Assembly: GCA_963850915.1 (NCBI GenBank)
Contig: CAWKND010000003.1
Coordinates: 1-64,000, forward strand
Length of the DNA: 64,000 nucleotides
Origin: CAVTWH01 sp963850915
GTDB lineage: Bacteria; Actinomycetota; Actinomycetes; Mycobacteriales; Micromonosporaceae
Direction of reading: 5' to 3'
The translations under genes were made by a program, and so were the position numbers. The notes under the pieces are model-generated. The model was not told the origin of the DNA, did not search any database, and was given only the letters and a program-made list of their open reading frames with translations. Positions 52,774-61,404 of this stretch are shown here, in pieces; position 1 is the stretch's first letter; each line of letters opens with the position of its first letter.

Positions 52774-53433
52774 TCAGGATTCCTCGGCGTCCTGGACGAG
52801 CAGTGCGATCTGGGTACGGTTGCCCAGCTCCAGCTTGGTCAGGATGCGCGAGATGTGTGCCTTCACCGTGGCGACGGTGAGGTACAGCTCGGTACCGATC
52901 TCGGCGTTGCTCAGCCCGCGGGCGACGGCGAGTACCACGTCCCTCTCGCGCGGGCTCAGCGCTGCGAGGGCGGCGCGGGCCCGCTCCCGGGTACCCGCGT
53001 CGTAGGTCGCCCGCTCGATCAGCCGCCGGGTGATCCGTGGCGACAGGATCGGGTCACCGGCCGCCACCCGGAGGACAGCGTCCACGATCTGCTCCGGCGG
53101 GGTGTCCTTCAACAGGAAGCCGCTCGCCCCGGCCCGCAGCGCGCGCAGCACGTTGTCGTCGGTGTCGAACGTGGTGAGCACGACGACCTCGGGCGGCGAC
53201 CGGCGGGCGCGCAGCCGCCCGGTCGCCGCGATCCCGTCCACCCGGGCCATCCGGAGATCCATCAACACGACATCGGGACGGTGCGCGTCGACGGCGGCCG
53301 GTACCTCGTCGCCGTCGCCGGCCACGCCCACCACGGCGATCCGGGCCGCGCCGTCCAGGATCATGGTGAGCCCGGCCCGGACCAGCGGATCGTCGTCGAC
53401 TATCAGGACCCGTACCGGCCCACCGGCCGTCAT
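52774..53433 (-). CDS. NarL/LuxR-type response regulator
   Basis: 219 residues. Receiver domain: VRVLIVDDDPLVRAGLTMIL (acidic pocket DDD), phosphoacceptor Asp in PDVVLMDLRMARVDG, and VVLTTFDTDDNVLRALRAGA with the conserved Thr, then FLLKDTPPEQIVDAV with the Lys. C-terminal LuxR helix-turn-helix: ALSPRERDVVLAVARGLSNA, EIGTELYLTVATVKAHISRI. ATG at 53433 overlaps the kinase stop (ATGA), so the two are co-translated. It is the partner of the adjacent kinase; targets are unknown but may include the divergent DUF6069 gene. Confidence 0.9.
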   Translation of the reverse strand: MTAGGPVRVLIVDDDPLVRAGLTMILDGAARIAVVGVAGDGDEVPAAVDAHRPDVVLMDLRMARVDGIAATGRLRARRSPPEVVVLTTFDTDDNVLRALRAGASGFLLKDTPPEQIVDAVLRVAAGDPILSPRITRRLIERATYDAGTRERARAALAALSPRERDVVLAVARGLSNAEIGTELYLTVATVKAHISRILTKLELGNRTQIALLVQDAEES

Positions 53434-54668
53434 GCCGGCCACGGGATGGTGGCGTGCAGGTGGAACTCGCCGTCCCGGGTCGCCTCGTGGTCGAGTACCC
53501 CGCCGACCAGCGCCACCCGCTCGGTGAGCCCGACCAGGCCGGTACCGGCGCGATTTTCCTTGTGTGGCACTTCTTCCGGCAACGGATTGCGCAGGTCGAT
53601 GACGAGCTGGTCACCGGGCTCGCCGGCCACCCTGAGGCGTACCGGTTGGCCGGCGGCGTGCCGGCGGGCGTTGGTGAGCCCCTCCTGTACCACCCGGTAG
53701 GCGGTCCGACCCACAGTGGCCGACCCCGCCCCCGACTCGGCGGTTGGCAGCACGGCTTCGATCCGCATGCCGGCTGCCCGCGACTCCTCGACCAGTCGGG
53801 GCAGGTCGGTCAGGCCCGGTTGGGGTCGACCACCGCTGTCAGAGTCTCCGTCTGCGTCACCGTCACGGAGCACGGTAATCACTTCCCGGAGTTCGGCGAG
53901 CGCCTGCTGCGCCCCGTCGCGTACCACGGTCGCCGCCTGGGCCAGCTGGGCGGGGGAGGCGTCCGGGCGGTACTCCAGCGCGCCGGCGTACAGCGCCAGC
54001 AGGGAGAGCCGGTGGGCGAGTACGTCGTGCATCTCCCGGGCGATCCGGGTGCGCTCCAGGATCCGCGCCTGGGCGACCCGCCGGCCCTGCTCCGCCTCCG
54101 CCCGACGGGCACGCTCGCGGTACGAGTCCAGCAGCGCCGCGTTGGCCCGGGCGAACGCGCCCCAGCCGACGAGTGCGGCGTACGAGGCGGCCACCAGTAC
54201 CAGCCACCAGCCGCCGGAGAGTCCGCTCGGGTTGCGCCACAGCGTGAGCAGCGCCTGGCCAACGACTCCAGCGGCGGCCACCAGCAGTGCGGCCGGGTAC
54301 CGTCGCCAGCGCGCCACGTGCAGTACGGCGAGCGTGGCGGCGGGTGTCGCGGCCGGGGACAGCGCCGTCAGCGCCGCGATCACCAGCGTCACCGCGACCG
54401 GCCGGCGCCAGCGCAGGCCGAGCAGCCCGACCGCGAGTACCCCCACCGCGAGGTCCAGTGCCAGCAGCCACCCCGAGTGCTCGGCGGCGTACCGCCCCCA
54501 GATCGCCAGCGCGCCCAGTACCGCGGCGACGCCGGCCACCATCAGGTTGCCCGGAGCCAGTGGGCGTTCGAAGCCCCGTGACCGGCACTCCGGATCAACC
54601 TCCCGGCCGACCGGCCGCTCCAGGTCTGGTCCGGCCGGCGCATGTACGGGCAAGGTATGAGTGGACAT
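53430..54668 (-). CDS. sensor histidine kinase (HisKA_3 type)
   Basis: 412 residues from ATG 54668. Residues ~30-190 hold an N-terminal sensor with five or six membrane helices (LMVAGVAAVLGALAIWG; LALDLAVGVLAVGLLGLRW; LVLVAASYAALVGWG). The dimerisation/phosphoacceptor helix is ARILERTRIAREMHDVLAHR (His in REMHD), followed by LALYAGALEYRP. The ATPase part has GRTAYRVVQEGLTNARRHAA (N-box) and GTGLVGLTERVALVGG (G-box). This is the NarX/DesK-like kinase type with a membrane-embedded sensor, often responding to membrane state. It forms an operon with the response regulator and is divergent from a DUF6069 gene. Confidence 0.9.
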   Translation of the reverse strand: MSTHTLPVHAPAGPDLERPVGREVDPECRSRGFERPLAPGNLMVAGVAAVLGALAIWGRYAAEHSGWLLALDLAVGVLAVGLLGLRWRRPVAVTLVIAALTALSPAATPAATLAVLHVARWRRYPAALLVAAAGVVGQALLTLWRNPSGLSGGWWLVLVAASYAALVGWGAFARANAALLDSYRERARRAEAEQGRRVAQARILERTRIAREMHDVLAHRLSLLALYAGALEYRPDASPAQLAQAATVVRDGAQQALAELREVITVLRDGDADGDSDSGGRPQPGLTDLPRLVEESRAAGMRIEAVLPTAESGAGSATVGRTAYRVVQEGLTNARRHAAGQPVRLRVAGEPGDQLVIDLRNPLPEEVPHKENRAGTGLVGLTERVALVGGVLDHEATRDGEFHLHATIPWPA

Positions 54669-54776
54669 GGACCCAGCGTAGGAAGGGCGCCCGGGCGGCG
54701 GTACCGACCAAAGTCGGGGGCACCCCCGGCCACCGGCCGACGCGCCGGCAGGCCCGCGGCGGCCAGGCTGACCGGC

Positions 54777-55199
54777 ATGACTATTCAGCAGGCACAGCAC
54801 AGTGACGCCGGTACCCGGGCGGTCTGGCCGAAGCGCGCGCTCACGGTGACAGCCATCGCGTTGGCGGCATGGGGTTGGTGGGCGCTGCTCACCAAGGCGA
54901 TGGGAGTGAACCTGCGGCTCAGTTCGGGGACGGCGGTGGCACCGGCCGCCGTGGTGCTGGCCGCACTCGTCGCCGGGCTGGCCGCGTGGGCGCTGCTGGC
55001 CGTCCTGGAGCGCACCACCCGGCGGCCCCGCCGGAACTGGACGATCGTCGCGGCCGCCACCCTCGTGGTTTCGCTACTCGGCCCGGCCGGCGCCGCGACC
55101 GCCGCGGCCGGCGCAGCCCTGGTGAGCCTGCACCTGCTGGTCGGGCTGCTGCTCATCGTCCTGCTCGGCCGCACCGCCCAGGCACGGAAGCAGGGCTAG
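54777..55199 (+). CDS. DUF6069 small membrane protein
   Basis: 140 residues with four transmembrane helices: RALTVTAIALAAWGWWALLT, AAVVLAALVAGLAAWALLAV, WTIVAAATLVVSLLGPAGAA and ALVSLHLLVGLLLIVLLG. This is the DUF6069 layout of small actinobacterial membrane proteins, commonly next to two-component systems. It is divergent from the kinase gene (108 bases between starts) and may be its regulated target (inference). It converges on purB, the stop codons overlapping. Confidence 0.75.
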   Translation: MTIQQAQHSDAGTRAVWPKRALTVTAIALAAWGWWALLTKAMGVNLRLSSGTAVAPAAVVLAALVAGLAAWALLAVLERTTRRPRRNWTIVAAATLVVSLLGPAGAATAAAGAALVSLHLLVGLLLIVLLGRTAQARKQG

Positions 55200-56635
55200 A
55201 GGATCGGAGCCGGGGTGTACGCCGCGGCGTCCGGGTACTTGCCGGCAACGGCGGCGACCCGGTCGGCGACGGCGTACACCTGCGCGACGGCCGTACCGGT
55301 GAACGCGCCGCGGTCGGCGACGAGCGTGTCGATGTCGGCCCGCGACAGGCCCAGGCGCGGGTCGGCGGCGAGCCGGTCGAACAGGTCGTTGACGGCGCTG
55401 CCCTCCTCGCGCATGGCCAGCGCCACGGCGACCGCGTGCTCCTTGATCGCCTCGTGCGCCGCCTCCCGTCCGACGCCGCGCCGGGTGGCCGCCACCAGGA
55501 TCTTGGTGGTGCTGAGGAACGGCAGGTAGCGGTCGAGTTCGCGGGAGATCACCGCGGGGTACGCGCCGAAGTCGTCGAGCACCGTCAGGAATGTCTGGAA
55601 CAGCCCGTCCAGGGCGAAGAACGCGTCCGGCAGGGCCACCCGGCGGACCACGGAGCACGAGACGTCGCCCTCGTTCCACTGGTCACCGGCGAGTTCGCCG
55701 ACCATCGACAGGTACCCCCGGATGATCACGGCCAGGCCGTTGACCCGCTCGCAGGAGCGGGTGTTCATCTTGTGCGGCATCGCGCTGGAGCCCACCTGGC
55801 CGGCCTTGAAGCCCTCGGTGACCAGCTCCTGCCCCGCCATCAGCCGGATCGTCGTGGCCAGGCTGCTGGGCGCGGCGGCGGCCTGGGCGAGCGCCGAGAC
55901 AACATCAAAATCAAGTGAGCGGGGGTACACCTGGCCGACGCTCTCGAACACCCGCTGGAAGCCCAGGTGCTGCGCGACTTTTTGTTCGAGCTCAGCCGTT
56001 TTGGCCGGATCGTTGTCGAACAGGTCGAGCTGATCGGCCGCCGTGCCGACCGGGCCCTTGATGCCCCGCAGGGGGTACCGGGCGATCAGCTCGTCGAGCC
56101 GCTCGTACCCGATCAGCAGCTCCTCCGCCGCGCTCGCGAAGCGCTTCCCGAGCGTGGTCGCCTGGGCGGGTACGTTGTGCGACCGGCCGACCATGACGGT
56201 GTCCGCGTACTCGACGGCGCGGGCCGCCAGCCGGGACAGCGCGGCGACGACGCGCTCCCGGATCAGCTCCAGCGACGCCCGGATCTGCAGCTGTTCGACG
56301 TTCTCGGTGAGGTCGCGGGAGGTCATCCCCTTGTGGATCTGCTCGAAGCCGGCGAGCGCCGAGAACTCCTCGATGCGCGCCTTCACGTCGTGCCGGGTGA
56401 CCCGCTCCCGCTCGGCGATGCTCAGCAGGTCAACCTGGTCGACCACCCGCTCGTACGCGGCCACCGCGCCGTCCGGGACGGGTACCCCCAGGTCGCCCTG
56501 GGCGCGCAGCACGGCCAGCCACAGCCGGCGCTCGGCGCGTACCTTCTCCTCCGGCGACCAGATCGCCACCAGCTCTGCCGAGGCGTAGCGACCGGCCAGG
56601 ACATTGGGTACCGACGGCTTCTGCACGTGACCCAT
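55196..56635 (-). CDS. purB: adenylosuccinate lyase (PurB)
   Basis: 479 residues. PurB cleaves SAICAR and adenylosuccinate, releasing fumarate. Motifs of the fumarase/aspartase superfamily: NVLAGRYASAELVAIWSPEE (N-terminal), FEQIHKGMTSRDLTENVEQL, MVGRSHNVPAQATTLGKRFA, and the signature loop QVGSSAMPHKMNTRSCERVN with the catalytic Ser. The last ~60 residues form the usual C-terminal domain. ATG at 56635 gives MGHVQKPSVPNVL; family members begin around here. It converges on the DUF6069 gene. Confidence 0.95.
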   Translation of the reverse strand: MGHVQKPSVPNVLAGRYASAELVAIWSPEEKVRAERRLWLAVLRAQGDLGVPVPDGAVAAYERVVDQVDLLSIAERERVTRHDVKARIEEFSALAGFEQIHKGMTSRDLTENVEQLQIRASLELIRERVVAALSRLAARAVEYADTVMVGRSHNVPAQATTLGKRFASAAEELLIGYERLDELIARYPLRGIKGPVGTAADQLDLFDNDPAKTAELEQKVAQHLGFQRVFESVGQVYPRSLDFDVVSALAQAAAAPSSLATTIRLMAGQELVTEGFKAGQVGSSAMPHKMNTRSCERVNGLAVIIRGYLSMVGELAGDQWNEGDVSCSVVRRVALPDAFFALDGLFQTFLTVLDDFGAYPAVISRELDRYLPFLSTTKILVAATRRGVGREAAHEAIKEHAVAVALAMREEGSAVNDLFDRLAADPRLGLSRADIDTLVADRGAFTGTAVAQVYAVADRVAAVAGKYPDAAAYTPAPIL

Positions 56636-56669
56636 TTTCGCACGCCACCCCGGTCCACCCGGCGCCACG

Positions 56670-56974
56670 TCAGGCGGCGTCGACCCGCACCATGGTGATC
56701 TCCGGTCGCACCTTGCCAACCGCCGCGAAGTCGGCGTCGGCGTCGGCGTGCAGCAGTACGCAGCGGTGGACCCGGGCGCCGGCAGCCAGGTGAATGTGGT
56801 GTGCAGCGTCGTGCAGAACGGCTCGCAGTCGCGGTCGGACCGTACCGACCGCATCAGCTCGGCTTCGACGGCGCAGATGGCCACCCGCCCTTGCGCGACG
56901 CGCGTCGGCCACGGCTCGGCGATCTGCCCGCGCAGCAGCCGCCACACTCCGGAGGTGTCCGCCAGGAAGGTCAC
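56670..56974 (-). pseudogene. vapC: PIN-domain toxin VapC, truncated and frameshifted
   Basis: The N-terminal MTFLADTSGVWRLLRGQ contains the first PIN aspartate (LADTS), followed by VAICAVEAELMRSVRS with the conserved Glu. The frame then changes near 56770 to LLHADADADFAAVGKVRP, the C-terminal strand with Asp residues. The central ~30 residues usual in VapC (the ADLLIAATA-like helix) are missing, so the toxin is probably inactive. It starts with an ATGA overlap on vapB. Confidence 0.65.
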
Positions 56975-57187
56975 CGACCCGACTTCTCGTCGGCAGCCAG
57001 CGCGTCGAAGTCGAGGAACTCATCAGCGTGCGCCTGCAGCCAGGCCAGCCCGCGTGCCCGGTCGTCGGCGCTCATACCGGCGACGATCGCGAGCGCCCGG
57101 TTCACCCGTCTCCCGCTTGCTCGCCGTACCCAGCTGGTGCTGTGCCTGCGCCAACGCCTCGTCATCCAGGTCAATCACGGTGCGCAT
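56971..57187 (-). pseudogene. vapB: antitoxin VapB, frameshifted
   Basis: The start MRTVIDLDDEALAQAQHQLG is the ribbon-helix-helix-like N-terminus of VapB antitoxins (RTxIDLDDELL pattern). A frame change near 57110 leads to VNRALAIVAGMSADDRARGL and the VapC-binding tail EFLDFDALAADEKSGR. Its stop overlaps the vapC start. Both members of the pair carry a frameshift. Confidence 0.65.
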
Positions 57188-57249
57188 GCCCACCCCCGGG
57201 CTCAATGTATAAGGTCCAATTCATGGAATCACGCGGTATGGGTACGGCC

Positions 57250-58008
57250 TTACGGGGTCAGTGACAGGGTCGGATCGAGGGCGAGAGTCCGCAGCTGGGT
57301 TGGGCTGAGCACCTGCCAGTGGGCCGGCGCCAGGCTGCCGTTGGACTCGTAACCGTAGAAGGAGAGATCCACGTGGACGAACCAGCCGTCCGGGTGTTCG
57401 ACATCCCACCAGTACCCGTCCCCGCTTCCCGTGGCCCTGCTGCGCATCGTCGAATCGCCCTGGTACCCCAGCACACAGTCGTCACCGATCGGGCTCGCTC
57501 CGCCCACTTCGTAAACTTCGCAGCTCAGATCCGGTGAGTTTGTGTAGACATAGACGTGCATGTCGGCTAGGTCGTCGCCCGAACGCACGGTGAAGACGCC
57601 TCTGTAGACGACCGTCGGCGAATAGTCGAGCATGGCCGGGTTCAAACCGGGTCCCTCAGCGCTCACCTCGAACCCCGGGGCGATGGTGTGCAGCGCGGCG
57701 ACGACGGCGGCATCGAGGCGCGTCTGGGCGGCCGCCGCCGGCTCGGTGAGCGGAGCGGCTGGGGTACGGGACACCGCCGGGCTCGCGATCGGCGGTGAGC
57801 CGAGCTGCCCTCCATTGGTGCCGATCCCGCCGACAACCAGGGCAACGGCAGTGACAGCGGCGGCCACCGCCGCGCCGCCCCCGCCGACGGCGGCGGTGCG
57901 TAGCCGGGCGGAGCGACGAGCCCGAGTCATCACCCGGGAGATGTCCACTGTGGACGGTGGTGCGGTCGGGAGCGCATTGTCCAGCACGTCACGGATCTGA
58001 GTGGTCAT
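57250..58008 (-). CDS. membrane-anchored anti-sigma-like protein, partner of the upstream sigma factor
   Basis: 252 residues. A cytosolic N-terminus (~1-40: IRDVLDNALPTAPPSTVDIS) precedes one transmembrane helix (AAVAAAVTAVALVVGGIGTN) and a Ser/Pro/Ala linker. An extracytoplasmic domain follows with four Cys and aromatic-rich strands (DMHVYVYTNSPDLSCEVYEV; YWWDVEHPDGWFVHVDLSFY). The C-terminus ends in LSPTQLRTLALDPTLSLTP. The start overlaps the sigma-factor stop (ATGA), the usual layout for a cognate anti-sigma factor. No zinc (ZAS) motif is visible, so the anti-sigma role is inferred from position. Confidence 0.65.
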   Translation of the reverse strand: MTTQIRDVLDNALPTAPPSTVDISRVMTRARRSARLRTAAVGGGGAAVAAAVTAVALVVGGIGTNGGQLGSPPIASPAVSRTPAAPLTEPAAAAQTRLDAAVVAALHTIAPGFEVSAEGPGLNPAMLDYSPTVVYRGVFTVRSGDDLADMHVYVYTNSPDLSCEVYEVGGASPIGDDCVLGYQGDSTMRSRATGSGDGYWWDVEHPDGWFVHVDLSFYGYESNGSLAPAHWQVLSPTQLRTLALDPTLSLTP

Positions 58009-58508
58009 GGCGTCTCCTGCCGGATGAGCGGTTCGAGCGCGGTCAGCCGCAGCACGGCCAGCCCCCGGGAGGCCTGGCTCTTCACGGCGCTCTCGGTGAT
58101 CCCGAGGAGCTGCGCGGTCTGGGCGATGGACAGGTCGCAGTAGAAGCGCAGCACCACCACAGCGCGCTGCCGTGGCGGCAGCGCGGCGAGCAGGCGTAAC
58201 ACCTCGGCCTTGTCGGTGGGCGGTTCGTCGGTACGCCCGGTCTCCGGCAGCTCGGCCACGGCGGCTTCCCGCCGCCACGGCCGGCGTACCTCGTCGAGCC
58301 AGGTGTTGGTGAGCATGCCGCGCAGGTACGCGTCCAGATTCTCCGCCGCGCGGGCGCGCCGCCAGTGCCGGTACAGCTTGGTGAAGGTGATGGAGACCAG
58401 GTCGTCGGCGAGGTACCAGTCCCGGCAGAGCAGGTAGGCGGTACGCCGTAACGGCTCCAGCCGGGAGGTGACGAACTCCTGGTACTCGTCCTCGTCGCTT
58501 CTTCGCAT
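58005..58508 (-). CDS. SigE-family ECF sigma factor
   Basis: 168 residues. Region 2: FVTSRLEPLRRTAYLLCRDW, ADDLVSITFTKLYRHWRRAR and ENLDAYLRGMLTNTWLDEVR (the promoter-melting helix). Region 4: LAALPPRQRAVVVLRFYCDL, SIAQTAQLLGITESAVKSQA, SRGLAVLRL. This is the SigE-type (ECF SCO-like) family of streptomycetes and Micromonosporaceae. It is coupled by ATGA to the membrane protein downstream. A paralogous pair lies directly upstream at 58577-59871. Confidence 0.9.
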   Translation of the reverse strand: MRRSDEDEYQEFVTSRLEPLRRTAYLLCRDWYLADDLVSITFTKLYRHWRRARAAENLDAYLRGMLTNTWLDEVRRPWRREAAVAELPETGRTDEPPTDKAEVLRLLAALPPRQRAVVVLRFYCDLSIAQTAQLLGITESAVKSQASRGLAVLRLTALEPLIRQETP

Positions 58509-58576
58509 CTGCCGCCCTTTCGCAGGCCTCTACCCGACCAGACGGCGGTACCGCCGGGAAAGGATGCTGCTGCGGC

Positions 58577-59362
58577 TCAGCCGACCAGCGTGGGCTCCAG
58601 GGCGATGGCGCGCAGCTGGTCGGCCGTGAGTACCGGTACCGGATCGGGTGGCGCCCCCAGCGTGAAGGCGCTCAGCGAGACGGTGACCACGACACCGTTC
58701 GGGTACACGGCTACGTAGGCGTTCATCTGGTTGCCGGTACGGAACGGGTCGCCGACCAGCGCCACCAGCCGTACCCCGTTGACCATGCTCTCCTGGCAGT
58801 CGGGCAGCAGGCTCGGACGCGCGCTCGGCAGGCCGGAGGCGGCGACCGTACAGCCGCTGACCAGCGGCGCACCGTCGTGGCTGAGGTCCACGTTGAGCAC
58901 GGCCCGGTGGTCGCCCAGCCCCACCGGGGTCAGGACGTCCCAGCTGCCGGGCGACAGGTGTGGCAGATCGGCGCAGGGCAGCAGTGCGAGCTGCCCCAGG
59001 TCCGGATCCGCGGCCGGCGTGTGCAGGCAGACCCCGTAGGGGTCGAACGCCGAGCCCACGAAGACGGTGACCTCGGGCGCCAGCCGCCGTAGCGTGGGGT
59101 CGAGCTGGTCGAGATCGTCCCAGTTGTAGGAGTGCTCAGTGACGGGCGTCGCGGGTACCCCGGCCGGTGTGCTGCCGTGCGGCGCTACCAGCAGGAACGA
59201 TGCCGTCGCGAGTGCGGCGACGAGGGCGGCGGCACACACGCCCGCAGCCGTGGTCCGCAGCCGCGCGACCCGGCGCTCCCGGCCGATGAGCGCGTCCAGG
59301 TCATGCGGGGAGGGCGGCGGCGCGGTCACTGTCGCGTCCAGCCGCTCGAAAAGGTCGTTCAT
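58577..59362 (-). CDS. membrane-anchored anti-sigma-like protein, second copy
   Basis: 261 residues. Cytosolic N-terminus (LFERLDATVTAPPPSPHDLD; ALIGRERRVARLRTT), one transmembrane helix (AAGVCAAALVAALATASFLL), and an extracytoplasmic domain with four Cys (LHTPAADPDLGQLALLPCAD; GCTVAASGLPSARPSLLPDC). The end VLTADQLRAIALEPTLVG resembles the C-terminus of the first copy. Start overlaps the sigma stop (ATGA). Together with 57250-58008 it forms a duplicated module that diverged in the outer domain. Confidence 0.65.
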   Translation of the reverse strand: MNDLFERLDATVTAPPPSPHDLDALIGRERRVARLRTTAAGVCAAALVAALATASFLLVAPHGSTPAGVPATPVTEHSYNWDDLDQLDPTLRRLAPEVTVFVGSAFDPYGVCLHTPAADPDLGQLALLPCADLPHLSPGSWDVLTPVGLGDHRAVLNVDLSHDGAPLVSGCTVAASGLPSARPSLLPDCQESMVNGVRLVALVGDPFRTGNQMNAYVAVYPNGVVVTVSLSAFTLGAPPDPVPVLTADQLRAIALEPTLVG

Positions 59363-59871
59363 GGCGCTACCTGCCTTAGCTGGAGCCCGTTCTCGGATTC
59401 GACAGTGGCCAGCCGGAGCGTGGCCAGGCCGCGAGCCGACTGGCTCTTCACGGCACCCGCCGAGATGCCCAGCTGCTCGGCGGTCTGGGCGACCGATAGG
59501 TCGCAGTAGAAGCGCAGCACCACCACCGCTCGCTGGCCGGGCGGCAGGGCGGTGAGCAGCCGCGACAGCTCCGCCTGATCCGGCGGCGGCTCGTCGCTGA
59601 CCTCGACTTCGGGCAGCTCCTCGACGGTGGACTCGCGGTGCCACGGGCGGCGGCGCTCGTCCAGCCACGCGTTGGTGAGCATGCCGCGTACGTAGGCGTC
59701 CAGGTTGTCGGCGGCGCGGGCCCGGCTCCAGTGCCGGTACAGCTTGGTGAGCGTGATGGAGACCAGGTCGTCGGCGAGGTGCCAGTCCCGGCACAGCAGG
59801 AAGGCGGTACGCCGCAGCCGGTCCAGCCGGGAGCTGACGAAATCCCGGTACCCGTCATCTCGCTGGCTCAT
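59359..59871 (-). CDS. SigE-family ECF sigma factor, second copy
   Basis: 170 residues, clearly paralogous to 58005-58508: FVSSRLDRLRRTAFLLCRDW, ADDLVSITLTKLYRHWSRAR, DNLDAYVRGMLTNAWLDERR, then LTALPPGQRAVVVLRFYCDL and SVAQTAEQLGISAGAVKSQS. It shares the same upstream-downstream coupling with a membrane partner. The recognition helices differ (ITESAVKSQA versus ISAGAVKSQS), so promoter preference may differ. Confidence 0.9.
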   Translation of the reverse strand: MSQRDDGYRDFVSSRLDRLRRTAFLLCRDWHLADDLVSITLTKLYRHWSRARAADNLDAYVRGMLTNAWLDERRRPWHRESTVEELPEVEVSDEPPPDQAELSRLLTALPPGQRAVVVLRFYCDLSVAQTAEQLGISAGAVKSQSARGLATLRLATVESENGLQLRQVAP

Positions 59872-59972
59872 CCGTCGCCTCTCCGTACCGGTGCTTCCTA
59901 TCAGGAGTGACGGAGTGGACGACCGGATCGGTTGTCAACGCTGTGGGCCAACGCGACGGGCTAACGCGGCGG

Positions 59973-61259
59973 CTAACGCTCCAGGATGGCCGTGACGCCC
60001 TGGCCACCGGCGGCGCAGACGGAGATGAGGCCACGACCGGAGCCCTTGCGCGCCAACAGCTTCGCCAGCGTGGCGACGATCCGGCCGCCGGTGGCCGCGA
60101 ACGGGTGCCCGGCGGCGAGCGAGGAGCCGTTGACGTTCAGCTTGGCCCGGTCGATCGAGCCGAGCGGCTGGTCCAGTCCGAGCTTCTCCTTGCAGAAGTC
60201 GGCTGACTCCCAGGCGGCGAGAGTCGCCAGTACCTGCGAGGCGAACGCCTCGTGGATCTCGTAGTAGTCGAAGTCCTGCAGACTCAAACCGTTACGCGCC
60301 AACAGCTTCGGTACGGCGTACACCGGCGCCATCAGCAGCCCCTCGGCGCCGTGCAGGTAGTCCACGGCCGCGGTCTGCGCGTCGACCAGGTAGGCCAGGG
60401 CCGGCAGCCGGTGCTCGGCCGCCCACTCCTCGCTGGCCAACAGGACAGTGGAGGCGCCGTCGGTCAGCGGCGTGGAGTTGCCGGCGGTCATCGTCGGGTT
60501 GCCTGAGTCCTTGCCGTAGACCGGCTTGAGCGCGCCGAGCTTCTCCATCGTGGTGTCCGGCCGGAGGTTGTTGTCCCGGGTCAGCCCGAGGTACGGAGTC
60601 ACCAGGTCGTCGAAGAAGCCGGCGTCGTACGCGGCGGCCAGGCGCTGGTGCGAGGTGAGCGCGAGGGCGTCCTGGTCGTGCTGGGTGATCCCCCACTCCT
60701 GCGCGGTGAGCGCGGCGTGCTCCCCCATCGACAGGCCGGTACGCGGCTCGGCGTTCTCCGGCCGGTCCGGTGCGAGGAACTGGGCCGGACGTAGTTTCGT
60801 TGCGGCCCGGGCGCGGCCGAGCAGGGAGCGGGACCGGTTCAGCTCCAGCAGCGTCTGGCGCAGCGCGTCGTTGACGCCGAGCGGAGCGTCACTCGCGGTG
60901 TCCACGCCACCGGCGATGCCCACCTCGATCTGGCCCAGCGCGATCTTGTTGGCGACCAGGATCGCCGCCTCCAGGCCGGTACCGCACGCCTGCTGGATGT
61001 CGTACGCCGTGGTGGTCGGGTCCAGCCGCGAGCCCAGTACCGTCTCCCGGGTCAGGTTGAAGTCCCGGCTGTGCTTCAGTACCGCACCCGCGACCACCTC
61101 GTCGACCCGCTGCCCGGCCAGCCCGAACCGGGCCACCAGCCCGTCCAGCGCCGCGGTCAGCATGTCCTGGTTGGACGCGCGGACGTAGGCCCCGTTGGAG
61201 CGGGCGAACGGGATCCGGTTGCCGCCGAGTACGGCCACCCGACGGGTACTGGAATTCAT
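59973..61259 (-). CDS. acetyl-CoA C-acetyltransferase (thiolase)
   Basis: 428 residues. Thiolase fold with the nucleophilic Cys in DIQQACGTGLEAAILVANKI (~90), the GGVDTASDAPLGVND loop, the central GNSTPLTDGASTVLL, the His of NVNGSSLAAGHPFAATGGRI and the second catalytic Cys in RGLISVCAAGGQGV near the C-terminus. Length and NVNG/GHP motifs fit FadI/FadA-like trifunctional-type thiolases, which cleave 3-oxoacyl-CoA or condense acetyl-CoA. It is divergent from FabG4 and MaoC, the Rv0241c-Rv0243-like arrangement of mycobacteria (from memory). Confidence 0.88.
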   Translation of the reverse strand: MNSSTRRVAVLGGNRIPFARSNGAYVRASNQDMLTAALDGLVARFGLAGQRVDEVVAGAVLKHSRDFNLTRETVLGSRLDPTTTAYDIQQACGTGLEAAILVANKIALGQIEVGIAGGVDTASDAPLGVNDALRQTLLELNRSRSLLGRARAATKLRPAQFLAPDRPENAEPRTGLSMGEHAALTAQEWGITQHDQDALALTSHQRLAAAYDAGFFDDLVTPYLGLTRDNNLRPDTTMEKLGALKPVYGKDSGNPTMTAGNSTPLTDGASTVLLASEEWAAEHRLPALAYLVDAQTAAVDYLHGAEGLLMAPVYAVPKLLARNGLSLQDFDYYEIHEAFASQVLATLAAWESADFCKEKLGLDQPLGSIDRAKLNVNGSSLAAGHPFAATGGRIVATLAKLLARKGSGRGLISVCAAGGQGVTAILER

Positions 61260-61404
61260 GGATCCTCCCGATGCGAAGGGCGTGTGCCGGTACGGTGCGA
61301 CAAGCTCTTGCCGACAACTTACTCGTGAGTAGGCTGAGGCGTCGAGCTTTGCGGCGACCGGAGCGACGGCACGCGAGGTCTGTGCACGGCGAAGGGGGAG
61401 ACCG

